NCBI GenBank assembly: GCA_002344215.1
Contig: DDSV01000037.1
Span: 15,610 to 79,609, forward strand
Length of the DNA: 64,000 nt
DNA from: Akkermansiaceae bacterium UBA2381
GTDB lineage: Bacteria > Verrucomicrobiota > Verrucomicrobiia > Verrucomicrobiales > DEV007
Direction of reading: 5' to 3'
Below the pieces are notes generated by a model. It was not told the DNA's origin and did no database searches. It saw only the letters and a list, made by a program, of their open reading frames with translations. The translations under genes and the position numbers were made by a program. Shown in pieces: positions 25,836 through 34,686 of the stretch. Every line of letters starts with the position of its first letter. Position 1 is the first letter of the stretch.

Positions 25836-28800
25836 CTACTTTTCGTTTCCAGTCTCGTTGATAACTCTGAACAGCGTCTTGAGGAGGATCTCTGCGGTGT
25901 AGGGTTTCGGGATAAAGTTCGAAACACCGAGGTTGGCTGCTTTGGCATCCATCGCGTCTGAATTGAGTCCGCTGGCAGCAACGATGCGAACATCAGGGTC
26001 AATCTTCACGAGGACTTGAATAGTTGAGGGGCCATCCATCACGGGCATCATCATATCAGTCAGGACGAGGTCGATCCGGTGCCTCTCTTTCGCATAAATT
26101 GCAACAGCCTCCGCTCCATCACTTGCCGGAATCACCCGGTAGCCGAACGTTTCGAGTGTCTGTCGGGTGATGTCCCTGACGACGGCTTCATCTTCGACAA
26201 GAAGGATAGTCTCCCCTTTTCCTCGCAAATACTCAAGCTCTCCGGCTGGTTCGACGGATTCAGATACCCGGTCGGATGCGGGAAAATGCAACAGAAACCG
26301 TGTTCCACGTCCCGGCTCGCTAAATGCCTGCATGTGACCTCCATGGCTCTTCACGATAGCAAGAGATGTCGAGAGACCGAGTCCGGTTCCCTTGCCAATG
26401 TCTTTGGTCGTAAAGAATGGTTCGAAAATGCGATCCAGCACCTCTTTGCTCATTCCTGTTCCGGTGTCATCAACGCGCAAAGCCACGTAGCGACCTGCTT
26501 TGATCCCCTCGTTTGCGTCGACGTAAGTCTCTTCTATTTCCCGATTTTCGACGGCGAAACTGAGGGCTCCGCCCTGTGGCATGGAATCTCTCGCATTGAC
26601 CGCAAGATTCAAAAGAACCTGATGCAGTTGGGTGGAATCACCGAGTATCGTCCACAATGGCTCCTCCCGTTCGAAACTAACAACGATATTCGGGGGGAAA
26701 GTGTCACGGACGATCTTAATCACCTCCTCAACCAAGAGGCTCAGATTGGTTCCTGACAACTGTCCTTCAACGCCGCGTCCGAACGCCAGCACCTGCTTTA
26801 CCATATCAGCGCCCCGTTTTGCGCTGGAGTCGATTGCGGAGAGCAGTTGCAACCGTCCCGGATCGGTTTCTTTTGCCTTCAACAGTTCGATCGACATCAG
26901 AATCGGGGTCAGTACGTTGTTGAGATCATGTGCGATTCCGCCAGCCAGCGTGCCGAGGCTTTCCAGTCTCTGGGTCCGGAGGAATTGACGCTCCAGTTCC
27001 CTCCGATCCGTCAGGTCAGTATTGATCGCGAGGATGGACTTCGGGTTACCTTCAGCGTCCCGCATGAGGGTCCAGCTTCCTTCCACGGTCTTGCTCCTCC
27101 CTTCTTTATCGAATTGTTCTATCTCGCCGCTCCAGTCCCCCTTTTCGAGAACTGTGCTGGTAGCCTCCTCAAATTGCTCCGTTGAATCGTAGAGAAGCTC
27201 TGCAATAGAGCAGCCTATTGCTTCAGCAGCCGTCCAGCCATAGAGCCGCTCGGCACCTCTATTCCAGAAAAGGATAGTATGGTCCAGATCACGAACCAGA
27301 ATGGCGTCCTTTGCCTTTTCAAGCAGGGTGGCCTGTTCAAGGAGTTGGGCTTCCGCCTGCCTGGCCTTTGTGAGATCGGTCATCCCGCCCAGCATGCGAA
27401 CAGGTTCACCGTGCGAATTTCTCATCACCCGCCCCCGATCATGGACATGGATGTAATGTCCCTCTGTGTGGCGAAATCGGTACTCTCCTTCCCAGTAGTC
27501 ACCGCCCGATTCTATCGTGGCGAACAGTGCCTGTGTCGTGCTCTCAAAATCGTCCGGGTGAATGCACTCGGACCAGGATTTCAAGGCCTTTTCTCCGGCG
27601 GGACTGGATCGACCGAAGAGGGCTTCGTAACCCTCGTTCCAAACGAGTTCGTCATCCTGAATGTTCCACTCCCAGACGGCATCGTTTGTCGCCAGAGAAA
27701 GGTAGCGGAGCCTTTCTTCGCTCTCGCGAAGTCGTTCCTCGGTGAGCTTGCGTTCAGTAATGTCCAGAACGGTTCCGACGAGGATGTCGCCGTCTTCGCC
27801 AAACGAGGACCTCAGTTCCCCGATTCCATGTACCCACCGGACCTCTCCATCCGATCTGACAATTCGATGATCCAGTTCGAACCGTCCTCCGCCGGCGATC
27901 GTGCTTGTTGCGACGGCCTCAAGCTGGAGCTGATCCTCCGGGTAAATGGTGGCGAGGTAGTCTTCATAGGACGGTTCGGCCTTTCCAGGGTCAAAACCAA
28001 AAATGCTCAGGGTTTCCCGGGACCAATGAAGTTGTCCGGTCCCGATATTCATTTCCCAGGTTCCAAGGCATGCGATCTTTTGTGACCTGGCCAGGCGCTC
28101 TTCGCTCTGCTTGAGGGCGACTTTAGTCTGCTGACGCGAAAAATGGGAAAGGAGCATCTCGGCGATGGAATCCAGCATCTCCCGTTCTTCCGGGTGAAAC
28201 GGATCCTCTTCGGAATCTCCAAGGTGAACTGCGGTGAGACGCCCGGAAACACCACCGGTATCCTCGAAACTCGAAGAGAACATCCAGTCGGAATCACGAA
28301 AAGAACCGCTGACATGTGAATGAGAACCGTAGGTGAGTCGCACGGCGATCATTTCCGGATTCCGGAAAGCGTCGTGGAGGTTCGCCGCCGTCTTCTCCAA
28401 AAGAACGGCAGGATCAATATCACCTTCCCGAAGCAGACGGGAGGTCTCGTGCAAGGCGCGAAGTTCCTTGAGGCGATTCCTGAGATGGACAACCACTCTT
28501 TGATGTTCAAGTTCCAAACTTTTGCGATCCGTGATATCGCGTTCCACGGAAACAAAATGAGTGAGTTGTCCGTGTTCATTTGTGACCGGGACAATTTCCA
28601 GTTCCAGCCAGAAAGGCTCACCGGATTTCGTATAATTTATCAACTCCTCGCGGCTGGAAGTGCAGGACTCCATTGCGGTGCGGATCCTGTCGAGGGCATC
28701 CCGTTGTGTCGCCGGCCCCTGTAGAAAGCGAGGGGATCGTCCTATCACCTCCTCCCGGGAGTACCCGGTGCGGTTAACAAATGCGTCGTTGGCGTAGATG

Positions 28801-29705
28801 ATGGGTGGCCCCGGTTCATTGATTGAATTTGCCTCGGTGATCAGGACAATGTCATTCAAGCGGGAAATACATGTCCAAAGGACGCGAAGTTGCTCTTCGC
28901 TACGGCGCTCCCCGGTAATATCGCGGATCAAAAGAGTGATTCCCTCAGGTGAAAGCGAAGACTCAACCTGGAGAAGGGTTCCGGTCCGGTGGAAGTGAAA
29001 TTCGATCCTGCCGGCACTGCCATCCTCTTTCGTACGACGCAGGAATTCGACCATCTCTCCCTCCTCAGGAACTTCGAATGCCTTGCGGAAAACCCGCCCG
29101 ATTGCATTTTCAGCCGAAGTTTCGAAGAGCGCCGCGGCTCTCCGGTTCATATGGGTGACACGGAAATCCGCGTCGAGGGTGATGATCCCATCCCGAATAC
29201 TTTCAAGAGTATTGTGAAAATGTCGCTGCGAGAGGCGCAGATCAAGAGAGGCCATCGCGTGATCCGCGAGCCCGAGGAGAGTCCCGGCCTGGCCTGGTGT
29301 CAGTGAACGTGATTCCACGTCGAGGATACAAAGCATGCCCACTCTAATTCCATCGGATGTCTTGAGCGGAGCGCCGGCAAAAAATCGAATAGTAGAACCA
29401 TCCGGGAATTTTCCATGATGATTGAACCGAGGATCCTCCGAAAAATCGTCGACCATCACTACGCCATCCTGTCGATCCACGGCCTCGTAGCAGGCGGAAA
29501 AATCCAGTGGTAGATCCTCACTTCTCCGCAAAACCGAAGAATTCGTCCAGATTCGATCGCAATCAATCAAAGAGAAAAAAGTGATCGGTGCTTCACAGAT
29601 CGTTGCGGCGAGGCTGGCGAAAATTTCTAATTGTTTTTCAAATTCAGTTTCGAGATTCTCATAGCGGCGAAGGGCGGGCTCGCGTGAATTTTTCTGGTCG
29701 GTCAT
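25836..29705 (-). CDS. Very large hybrid kinase, GAF-PAS-PAS-GAF-PAS(x3)-HisKA-HATPase-REC
   Basis: The protein has 1289 residues and is soluble. An N-terminal GAF domain (about 20-165; FSACYEAVDRQ, FFAGAPLKTSDG) is followed by two PAS units, a second GAF-like region (about 410-530; RALHETSRLL) and three more PAS units. The PAC ends are RDITGERRS, RDITDRKSL, LDITERKLT, TDLTKARQA and TDLTDRREL. The phosphoacceptor GGIAHDLNN has His 926, the HATPase has GTGLGLSTS, and the receiver has LTDMMMPVMDG. The kinase-receiver half closely resembles that of the 1224-residue protein at 18328, pointing to duplication. It is divergent from the REC-cyclase gene across a palindrome at 29797, so both may share control. 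Confidence 0.92.
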   Translation of the reverse strand: MTDQKNSREPALRRYENLETEFEKQLEIFASLAATICEAPITFFSLIDCDRIWTNSSVLRRSEDLPLDFSACYEAVDRQDGVVMVDDFSEDPRFNHHGKFPDGSTIRFFAGAPLKTSDGIRVGMLCILDVESRSLTPGQAGTLLGLADHAMASLDLRLSQRHFHNTLESIRDGIITLDADFRVTHMNRRAAALFETSAENAIGRVFRKAFEVPEEGEMVEFLRRTKEDGSAGRIEFHFHRTGTLLQVESSLSPEGITLLIRDITGERRSEEQLRVLWTCISRLNDIVLITEANSINEPGPPIIYANDAFVNRTGYSREEVIGRSPRFLQGPATQRDALDRIRTAMESCTSSREELINYTKSGEPFWLELEIVPVTNEHGQLTHFVSVERDITDRKSLELEHQRVVVHLRNRLKELRALHETSRLLREGDIDPAVLLEKTAANLHDAFRNPEMIAVRLTYGSHSHVSGSFRDSDWMFSSSFEDTGGVSGRLTAVHLGDSEEDPFHPEEREMLDSIAEMLLSHFSRQQTKVALKQSEERLARSQKIACLGTWEMNIGTGQLHWSRETLSIFGFDPGKAEPSYEDYLATIYPEDQLQLEAVATSTIAGGGRFELDHRIVRSDGEVRWVHGIGELRSSFGEDGDILVGTVLDITERKLTEERLRESEERLRYLSLATNDAVWEWNIQDDELVWNEGYEALFGRSSPAGEKALKSWSECIHPDDFESTTQALFATIESGGDYWEGEYRFRHTEGHYIHVHDRGRVMRNSHGEPVRMLGGMTDLTKARQAEAQLLEQATLLEKAKDAILVRDLDHTILFWNRGAERLYGWTAAEAIGCSIAELLYDSTEQFEEATSTVLEKGDWSGEIEQFDKEGRSKTVEGSWTLMRDAEGNPKSILAINTDLTDRRELERQFLRTQRLESLGTLAGGIAHDLNNVLTPILMSIELLKAKETDPGRLQLLSAIDSSAKRGADMVKQVLAFGRGVEGQLSGTNLSLLVEEVIKIVRDTFPPNIVVSFEREEPLWTILGDSTQLHQVLLNLAVNARDSMPQGGALSFAVENREIEETYVDANEGIKAGRYVALRVDDTGTGMSKEVLDRIFEPFFTTKDIGKGTGLGLSTSLAIVKSHGGHMQAFSEPGRGTRFLLHFPASDRVSESVEPAGELEYLRGKGETILLVEDEAVVRDITRQTLETFGYRVIPASDGAEAVAIYAKERHRIDLVLTDMMMPVMDGPSTIQVLVKIDPDVRIVAASGLNSDAMDAKAANLGVSNFIPKPYTAEILLKTLFRVINETGNEK

Positions 29706-29796
29706 TCGATAAAGGGACGGAAGAAAGAAGCCCGCTTCGGTTTCAACTCTACCTCATCCTCGATCGACTGTATGATCAAGCTTCACGATACTCCGC

Positions 29797-29813
29797 GTAG
29801 CGCCAGGCGCTAC
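29797..29813. promoter_or_regulatory. 17-bp near-perfect palindrome between divergent kinase and cyclase genes
   Basis: GTAGCGCC (29797-29804) and GGCGCTAC (29806-29813) are exact complements around a single base. The site lies 92 bases from one start (29705) and 114 from the other (29927), a good place for an operator controlling both directions. The binding protein is unknown. Confidence 0.5.
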
Positions 29814-29926
29814 AATCGGGTGCTGAGAGGTTTACAAGGTTAAGATAGTATTGTCCTTGATGTGAAAAATTGTTAAAGCTTTCCGCATGCCTGCACCAGT
29901 TTTTCACCTTCACGCATTTTAATTCA

Positions 29927-31483
29927 ATGCTTGAAGAAGAAGGTTATCTTAGGCATCAACTCATCTCCCCCGTTCTCACAGTTCTTGGTTACGCCGAGAT
30001 TCTTCTTGAGGATCTCAATACCTCTATCACCCCGACGGCGGGGGAGCATTTGTGCAAAATTATTGAGGTCGGTAATCGGATGCACCGGCAACTGAACGAA
30101 CGTATCGCTGCGACTTCGGGGAGAGAATCGAAGTTGATGTTGAGTCTTCTGAGGCGCTGCCGGGATACATTTCTCGAAATTGCGGACCGTTGTGACAGAA
30201 TCCACCAGGAGTCTTCATTGGATGAATCCGGGCAAAGTAACAGGGATCTTCAGCGCATTTACGCCGCGAGTGAGCAGTTTCTTGTCTTCGTGAATGAATA
30301 TCTTCTTTCCGACGGAAGTGCCGAAATTTATTCCAACTCTCCGCGCACCCAGCGTTCGATTCGCGCGATATTTGAGCAAAGTGAAAGAGTGCGATTGAAG
30401 CAGGGTTCCCCTGTTTCGCGCTCTCCTTCCCGGAGGAAACTGACCGGTCGTATACTGGTCGTGGATGATTCTGAGGTGAACCGAGACATCATGATGCGGC
30501 GACTGACGTCGGCGGGTCACGAGGTGACCTGTGCCGTAAACGGTAAAGAAGGTCTTATGTTTTGCAGGGAGGGTGGCTTTGATCTGGTACTTCTTGACCT
30601 CGTGATGCCCGAACTGCGGGGGGACGAAATGCTGACGGTGATGAAATCTGATGCCGAACTTCGTGATGTTCCTGTGATAATGGTATCCGCTTCCCACCAA
30701 ATTGAAGAGGTGGTGACCTGCCTTGAACTCGGAGCTGAGGATTATCTTTCGAAGCCTTGTAGTCCGGTTCTTCTGCAGGTGAGAGTTCAGGGAGTGCTCG
30801 AACGCAAACGCCTTCATGACCAGGAGTTGGTGATGTTGAGCGAGTTGAGAATGGCGCGTGAGAAGTCAGATGCATTACTTTTCAATATTCTTCCCGGACG
30901 AATCGCGGAGCGACTGAAGATGGGGGAAAACCCGCTCTTTGATGAGGCGAAGGAAGCGACAGTGCTCTTCGCCGATTTGGTCGGGTTCTCCGGTCTGTTC
31001 AAGGTGCGGACCGCCGGGGAAATAGTGAGCTTTCTTGATGAGATATTTTCGTTTTTTGATGACCTTGCCGGAGAACGCGGACTGGAGAAGATCAAGACAA
31101 TCGGTGACGCCTACATGGTCGTGGGAGGAGTTCCTGATCCCCTTCCGGATCATATGGCATCCGTTGCGGATCTGGCCCTCGCGATGCAAGCTGGAATGGC
31201 GAATTTCTCGGGCCTTTCAAAACATCCCGTTCAATTGCGAATCGGCATCGACTCGGGTCCGGTGATGGCCGGAGTGATCGGGCGAAATAAATTCGCCTAC
31301 GATGTCTGGGGCGATCCTGTAAATATGGCTAGTCGCATGGAATCACTGGGCCAGCCGGGGAGGATACAGGTGAGCGAGCAGGTCTACGAACACCTTCGCG
31401 ATCTCTATCCATTTCAGCGACGCGGCCCCATCGAGGTCAAGGGAAAGGGCATGGTGTCGACCTGGTGGTTGGATTGTGAGTGA
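29927..31483 (+). CDS. Receiver-adenylate cyclase fusion with DHp-like N-terminus
   Basis: The protein has 518 residues from ATG 29927. The N-terminal 60 residues (LRHQLISPVLTVLGYAEILL) look like a phosphoacceptor helix pair without an ATPase domain. After a helical linker comes a receiver (ILVVDDSEVN, Asp in LVLLDLVMPEL, Lys in YLSKPCSP), then a coiled-coil stalk and a class III cyclase. Catalytic marks are FADLVGFSG (metal Asp), KIKTIGDAYM (second metal Asp and the Lys that selects adenine) and YDVWGDPVNMASRME, so ATP is the expected substrate. Phosphorylation of the receiver by one of the adjacent kinases would switch cAMP synthesis. It is the only member of the block with an enzymatic output other than phosphotransfer. 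Confidence 0.9.
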   Translation: MLEEEGYLRHQLISPVLTVLGYAEILLEDLNTSITPTAGEHLCKIIEVGNRMHRQLNERIAATSGRESKLMLSLLRRCRDTFLEIADRCDRIHQESSLDESGQSNRDLQRIYAASEQFLVFVNEYLLSDGSAEIYSNSPRTQRSIRAIFEQSERVRLKQGSPVSRSPSRRKLTGRILVVDDSEVNRDIMMRRLTSAGHEVTCAVNGKEGLMFCREGGFDLVLLDLVMPELRGDEMLTVMKSDAELRDVPVIMVSASHQIEEVVTCLELGAEDYLSKPCSPVLLQVRVQGVLERKRLHDQELVMLSELRMAREKSDALLFNILPGRIAERLKMGENPLFDEAKEATVLFADLVGFSGLFKVRTAGEIVSFLDEIFSFFDDLAGERGLEKIKTIGDAYMVVGGVPDPLPDHMASVADLALAMQAGMANFSGLSKHPVQLRIGIDSGPVMAGVIGRNKFAYDVWGDPVNMASRMESLGQPGRIQVSEQVYEHLRDLYPFQRRGPIEVKGKGMVSTWWLDCE

Positions 31484-31693
31484 TCTGTGCCGGGGTAATA
31501 CCCATGAGAGGTGAGCGGTTCGACCGCAAAGACCGGGAATCGCGAGGGGGATTCTTCTGATCTCGGAGGGAAAAGGGTCGGGCCAACCGGGTTCCTTAGC
31601 CGCGAAGGCTGCGCCGGACTTATGCCGATGCGTTATAGGTCTGATTCCAAAATGGAATTTTCCCTACTCTGAGAGACGGCTGATGTTCGTCTT

Positions 31694-32974
31694 ATGCCTG
31701 AGTACGATACGCTCATAATTGGTGGAGGTCCCGCTGGATCCAGTGCGGCGGCGATCCTCGCGGAGTTCGGACATCGAGTTCTCGTCGTGGAGCGCGAGAA
31801 GTTTCCCCGATATCATATCGGCGAGTCGCTGATTCCCTTTACCTTTTACCCTCTTGAGAGGCTCGGCCTGATACCCCGGATGCGGGCTTCAAACTTCATG
31901 AAGAAGTATAGCGTGTCGTTTGTCTCTCAAAGTGGTCGTCAATCGGTACCGTTCTACTTTCATACCCGTTACGATGCCGATTCGGTGGCCCAGACCTGGC
32001 AGGTCCTGCGTTCGGAGTTCGATTTGATGCTGCTGAACCATGCTCGTGATCTGGGTGCGGAAGTCCGCGAGGAAACCCGTGTGGAACGGCTCATTCATGA
32101 ACAGGGACGGGTTGCCGGGGCAGTCGTAACAACACCCGCGGGCGGGACGGCGGAGATCAGGGCGCGAATCACGATTGATTGCACCGGGAAGGAAGCGTTC
32201 ACCTCGAACAAGGAAGGCTGGCGGGTAAAGGATCCCTGCCTCAACAAGGTCGCGGTGTGGACCTATTACGAGGGGTCGATGCGTGAACCCGGGATCGACG
32301 AGGGGGCAACCACTGTGGCCTTCGTTGAGGAGAAGGGATGGTTCTGGCACATTCCCCAGCACAACAACAGGGTAAGTGTCGGTGTGGTGGCCGATGGCAA
32401 ATATCTGACCCGCGACGGGGTACGCGACCCGAAAGAGATCTTCGACCGGGAGGTCCGACAGAACAAATGGATCGAAGATCACCTGGCCGCCGGTGAGCAA
32501 GTGGGAGACTACTTCGTGACGAGCGAGTATTCCAGGTACTCCCGTCATAGTTGCGCGCCCGGACTTCTCCTGGCGGGCGATGCCTTCGCTTTCCTCGATC
32601 CCGTCTTCAGCAGCGGGGTGATGCTTGCTCTGAAGTCCGGCGTGATGGCAGGCGAGGAAGTGCATCGCGGTCTTATGAAGAACGATCTCTCGCCGGCCCA
32701 CTTTGCTGAGTATGCCGAGACCATGCGAGAGGGTTTGGAGAACATGCGTCGGCTCGTTTACGCGTTCTACGACCCCGATTTTTCCTTCAAGGACGTGATT
32801 GAGAAGTATCCCGGTTCCGTCGGGCCGATGACCGATTGCCTCTCGGGCGACGTCAACAAGGACTTTAGCGAACTGTGGAGCCAGATCAGCGAATTTGTTC
32901 CTCTGCCCGAATCACTTCCTTACGGCTTGCCGCTGGAGGCGTGGGCGAATAAGCAGGTTTGCGGAGCCGGGTGA
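31694..32974 (+). CDS. FAD-dependent oxidoreductase, flavin halogenase-like
   Basis: The protein has 426 residues. The FAD fold begins at residue 8 (IIGGGPAGSSAA), with FPRYHIGESLIP after it. GWFWHIP matches the WxWxIP motif of flavin-dependent halogenases, and GDAFAFLDPVFSSGV is the halogenase/geranylgeranyl-reductase FAD-binding signature. Known relatives either halogenate aromatic or carrier-bound substrates using FADH2 or reduce isoprenoid chains. No carrier protein, flavin reductase or biosynthetic cluster is nearby, so substrate and even halogenase activity remain open. Isolated gene, 210 bases after the cyclase and convergent with the symporter gene. Confidence 0.8.
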   Translation: MPEYDTLIIGGGPAGSSAAAILAEFGHRVLVVEREKFPRYHIGESLIPFTFYPLERLGLIPRMRASNFMKKYSVSFVSQSGRQSVPFYFHTRYDADSVAQTWQVLRSEFDLMLLNHARDLGAEVREETRVERLIHEQGRVAGAVVTTPAGGTAEIRARITIDCTGKEAFTSNKEGWRVKDPCLNKVAVWTYYEGSMREPGIDEGATTVAFVEEKGWFWHIPQHNNRVSVGVVADGKYLTRDGVRDPKEIFDREVRQNKWIEDHLAAGEQVGDYFVTSEYSRYSRHSCAPGLLLAGDAFAFLDPVFSSGVMLALKSGVMAGEEVHRGLMKNDLSPAHFAEYAETMREGLENMRRLVYAFYDPDFSFKDVIEKYPGSVGPMTDCLSGDVNKDFSELWSQISEFVPLPESLPYGLPLEAWANKQVCGAG

Positions 32975-33052
32975 CACTGATCAACATCACGGACTTAAAG
33001 GCCCTGCGCAGAAAGTAAGAGATCTCTTCTGCAGCGCTTCTGAGGCAGGATC

Positions 33053-34549
33053 TCATTCGATTTCATTGCCTCGTGCGGGGATTGCGCGGGACACGGCCAG
33101 TCCGGTCAGCACGGTAATCAGACTACCGAATAGACTGAACCAGATGAAGGAGACCAATTGCGCGGGGACTTCCGTGGTGAACACTCCATTTTGATAGAGG
33201 TAGATACCAAGGAGCAAGGTGAATCCGGCGAGGCACCCGATGAGGGCACCGCGAGAGTCGGCGCGGCGGGTGAACATGCCGAGGAAAAACAATCCGAGGA
33301 GCGGTCCTCCGATCAATCCGATCACTGTGTTGACCGACTCAACGAGGTTGCCCCGCATCAGGGATACGGCAAAAGCCAGGGCCATCACAATAATACCGTA
33401 GATGACCGTCACGAGGCGGGCGTTTCCGACCTGTTGAGCGGTGCTGCGTTCCGGTGCATTCGAAAGCCTTTGTTTGAAATCGACCACCGTGGCTGAGGCG
33501 AGTGAGTTCAGCCCCGCTGAAATTGTCGACATGCTGGCCGCGTAAATGGCGGCGATCAGCAATCCGGGCAGCCCTCGCGGCAGTTCAGTGACAACAAAGT
33601 AGGGCAGAATCTGATCCTCCTTGGCGATGAGACCACCGGCGATGGGATCTCCGTGCACCTTGTAAAAGGCATAGAGAACGAGGCCGGTGCCGTAGAACAA
33701 CACAAGAACGGGAAGAACAAACCAGAGTTTGATCCACAGGGAACGCTGCGCCTCCTTCAGACTACCCGCAGTGAGATAGCGCTGGACCGAGACCTGGTCA
33801 GTGGACATTTGCACCAGGTGCAGGAAGGCCGCCGCCAGCAGCAGCGACCAGAAATTGATGCGTTCTGAAATGCTGAAGGTGAAGCTGATATCCATGCGCC
33901 CGTCGAGGACGGCAGTCTCCCAAACCCCTCCCAACCCTCCGGGTATTTTGCCGACGGCAACCCAAACAATAAGAAACTGTCCCCCAAACAGCACGATCAA
34001 CTGAAGGACGTCGGTCCAGATGACCGCCCTCATTCCGCCCAGCGCCGTGTAGAGGGTGGTGAGGGTGCCTGAGGCGAGAATCGTGATCCAGAGGGGAAGC
34101 CCGGTGACTTTTTCAAGGGCAAGAGCCGGGGCATAGGTCGCCGCTGCCAGCCATAGTGAAACGCGGAAGATGAACAGCCCCGAGGCAAGGAGCCGGACCG
34201 GGAGGGAGAAGCGTTCTTCGAGAAACTGATAGGCGGTGAAGTAACGCGACTGGAAAAATTTCGGCAGAATCCAGAGGGTCGTAACGGGAGTGGCGATAAA
34301 AAAGGCGAGGACCGCATAACCAAAGCCGAATCCATTTTTATACACGTCCGCCGGTCCGGCCAGGTAGCTGATTCCCGAAAACAGGGCGGCAAGGATGGAC
34401 ATGGCCACCAGTCCGCTGTGCATTCCCCGCCCGGCGAGGAAGTAATCGCTCAGTGATTTCGGGCTCCGGGCAGAGAGCAGTCCCACCGTAACCGAGGCCG
34501 CCAGATAACCGCCGAAGATCGCATAGTCGAGCCATGTAAAATGAGCCAT
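33053..34549 (-). CDS. Sodium:solute symporter (SSS family)
   Basis: The protein has 498 residues with about 13 membrane segments. Family signatures are DYFLAGRGM (35-43), SGISYLAGPADVYKNGFGFG in segments 2-3, and YTALGGMRAVIWTDVLQ near 165-181. The pattern resembles the monocarboxylate/iodide/vitamin branch, but the solute cannot be read from sequence. Start ATG 34549 places the first membrane helix right after MAHFTWLDY. No catabolic gene adjoins it; the next gene on the strand is a GntP permease. It is a cytoplasmic-membrane carrier driven by Na+. Confidence 0.9.
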   Translation of the reverse strand: MAHFTWLDYAIFGGYLAASVTVGLLSARSPKSLSDYFLAGRGMHSGLVAMSILAALFSGISYLAGPADVYKNGFGFGYAVLAFFIATPVTTLWILPKFFQSRYFTAYQFLEERFSLPVRLLASGLFIFRVSLWLAAATYAPALALEKVTGLPLWITILASGTLTTLYTALGGMRAVIWTDVLQLIVLFGGQFLIVWVAVGKIPGGLGGVWETAVLDGRMDISFTFSISERINFWSLLLAAAFLHLVQMSTDQVSVQRYLTAGSLKEAQRSLWIKLWFVLPVLVLFYGTGLVLYAFYKVHGDPIAGGLIAKEDQILPYFVVTELPRGLPGLLIAAIYAASMSTISAGLNSLASATVVDFKQRLSNAPERSTAQQVGNARLVTVIYGIIVMALAFAVSLMRGNLVESVNTVIGLIGGPLLGLFFLGMFTRRADSRGALIGCLAGFTLLLGIYLYQNGVFTTEVPAQLVSFIWFSLFGSLITVLTGLAVSRAIPARGNEIE

Positions 34550-34686
34550 GGGGCCATGCTATGGAAAAGCCGACCCACTTGACAATGGCTTGTTTCAGGC
34601 CGCCTCAAGGGGCGATTTTCTTTGAAGAGAATTCTCCTCTGTGACAGGTGAGCGTCCAGCCCCCGCGCGCGGGAAACCGGGTGGCG

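Noticed and set aside
26079..28085. Plus-strand open frames of 225 and 268 codons
   Set aside because: Antisense to the 1289-residue hybrid kinase, with no own start signals or families.
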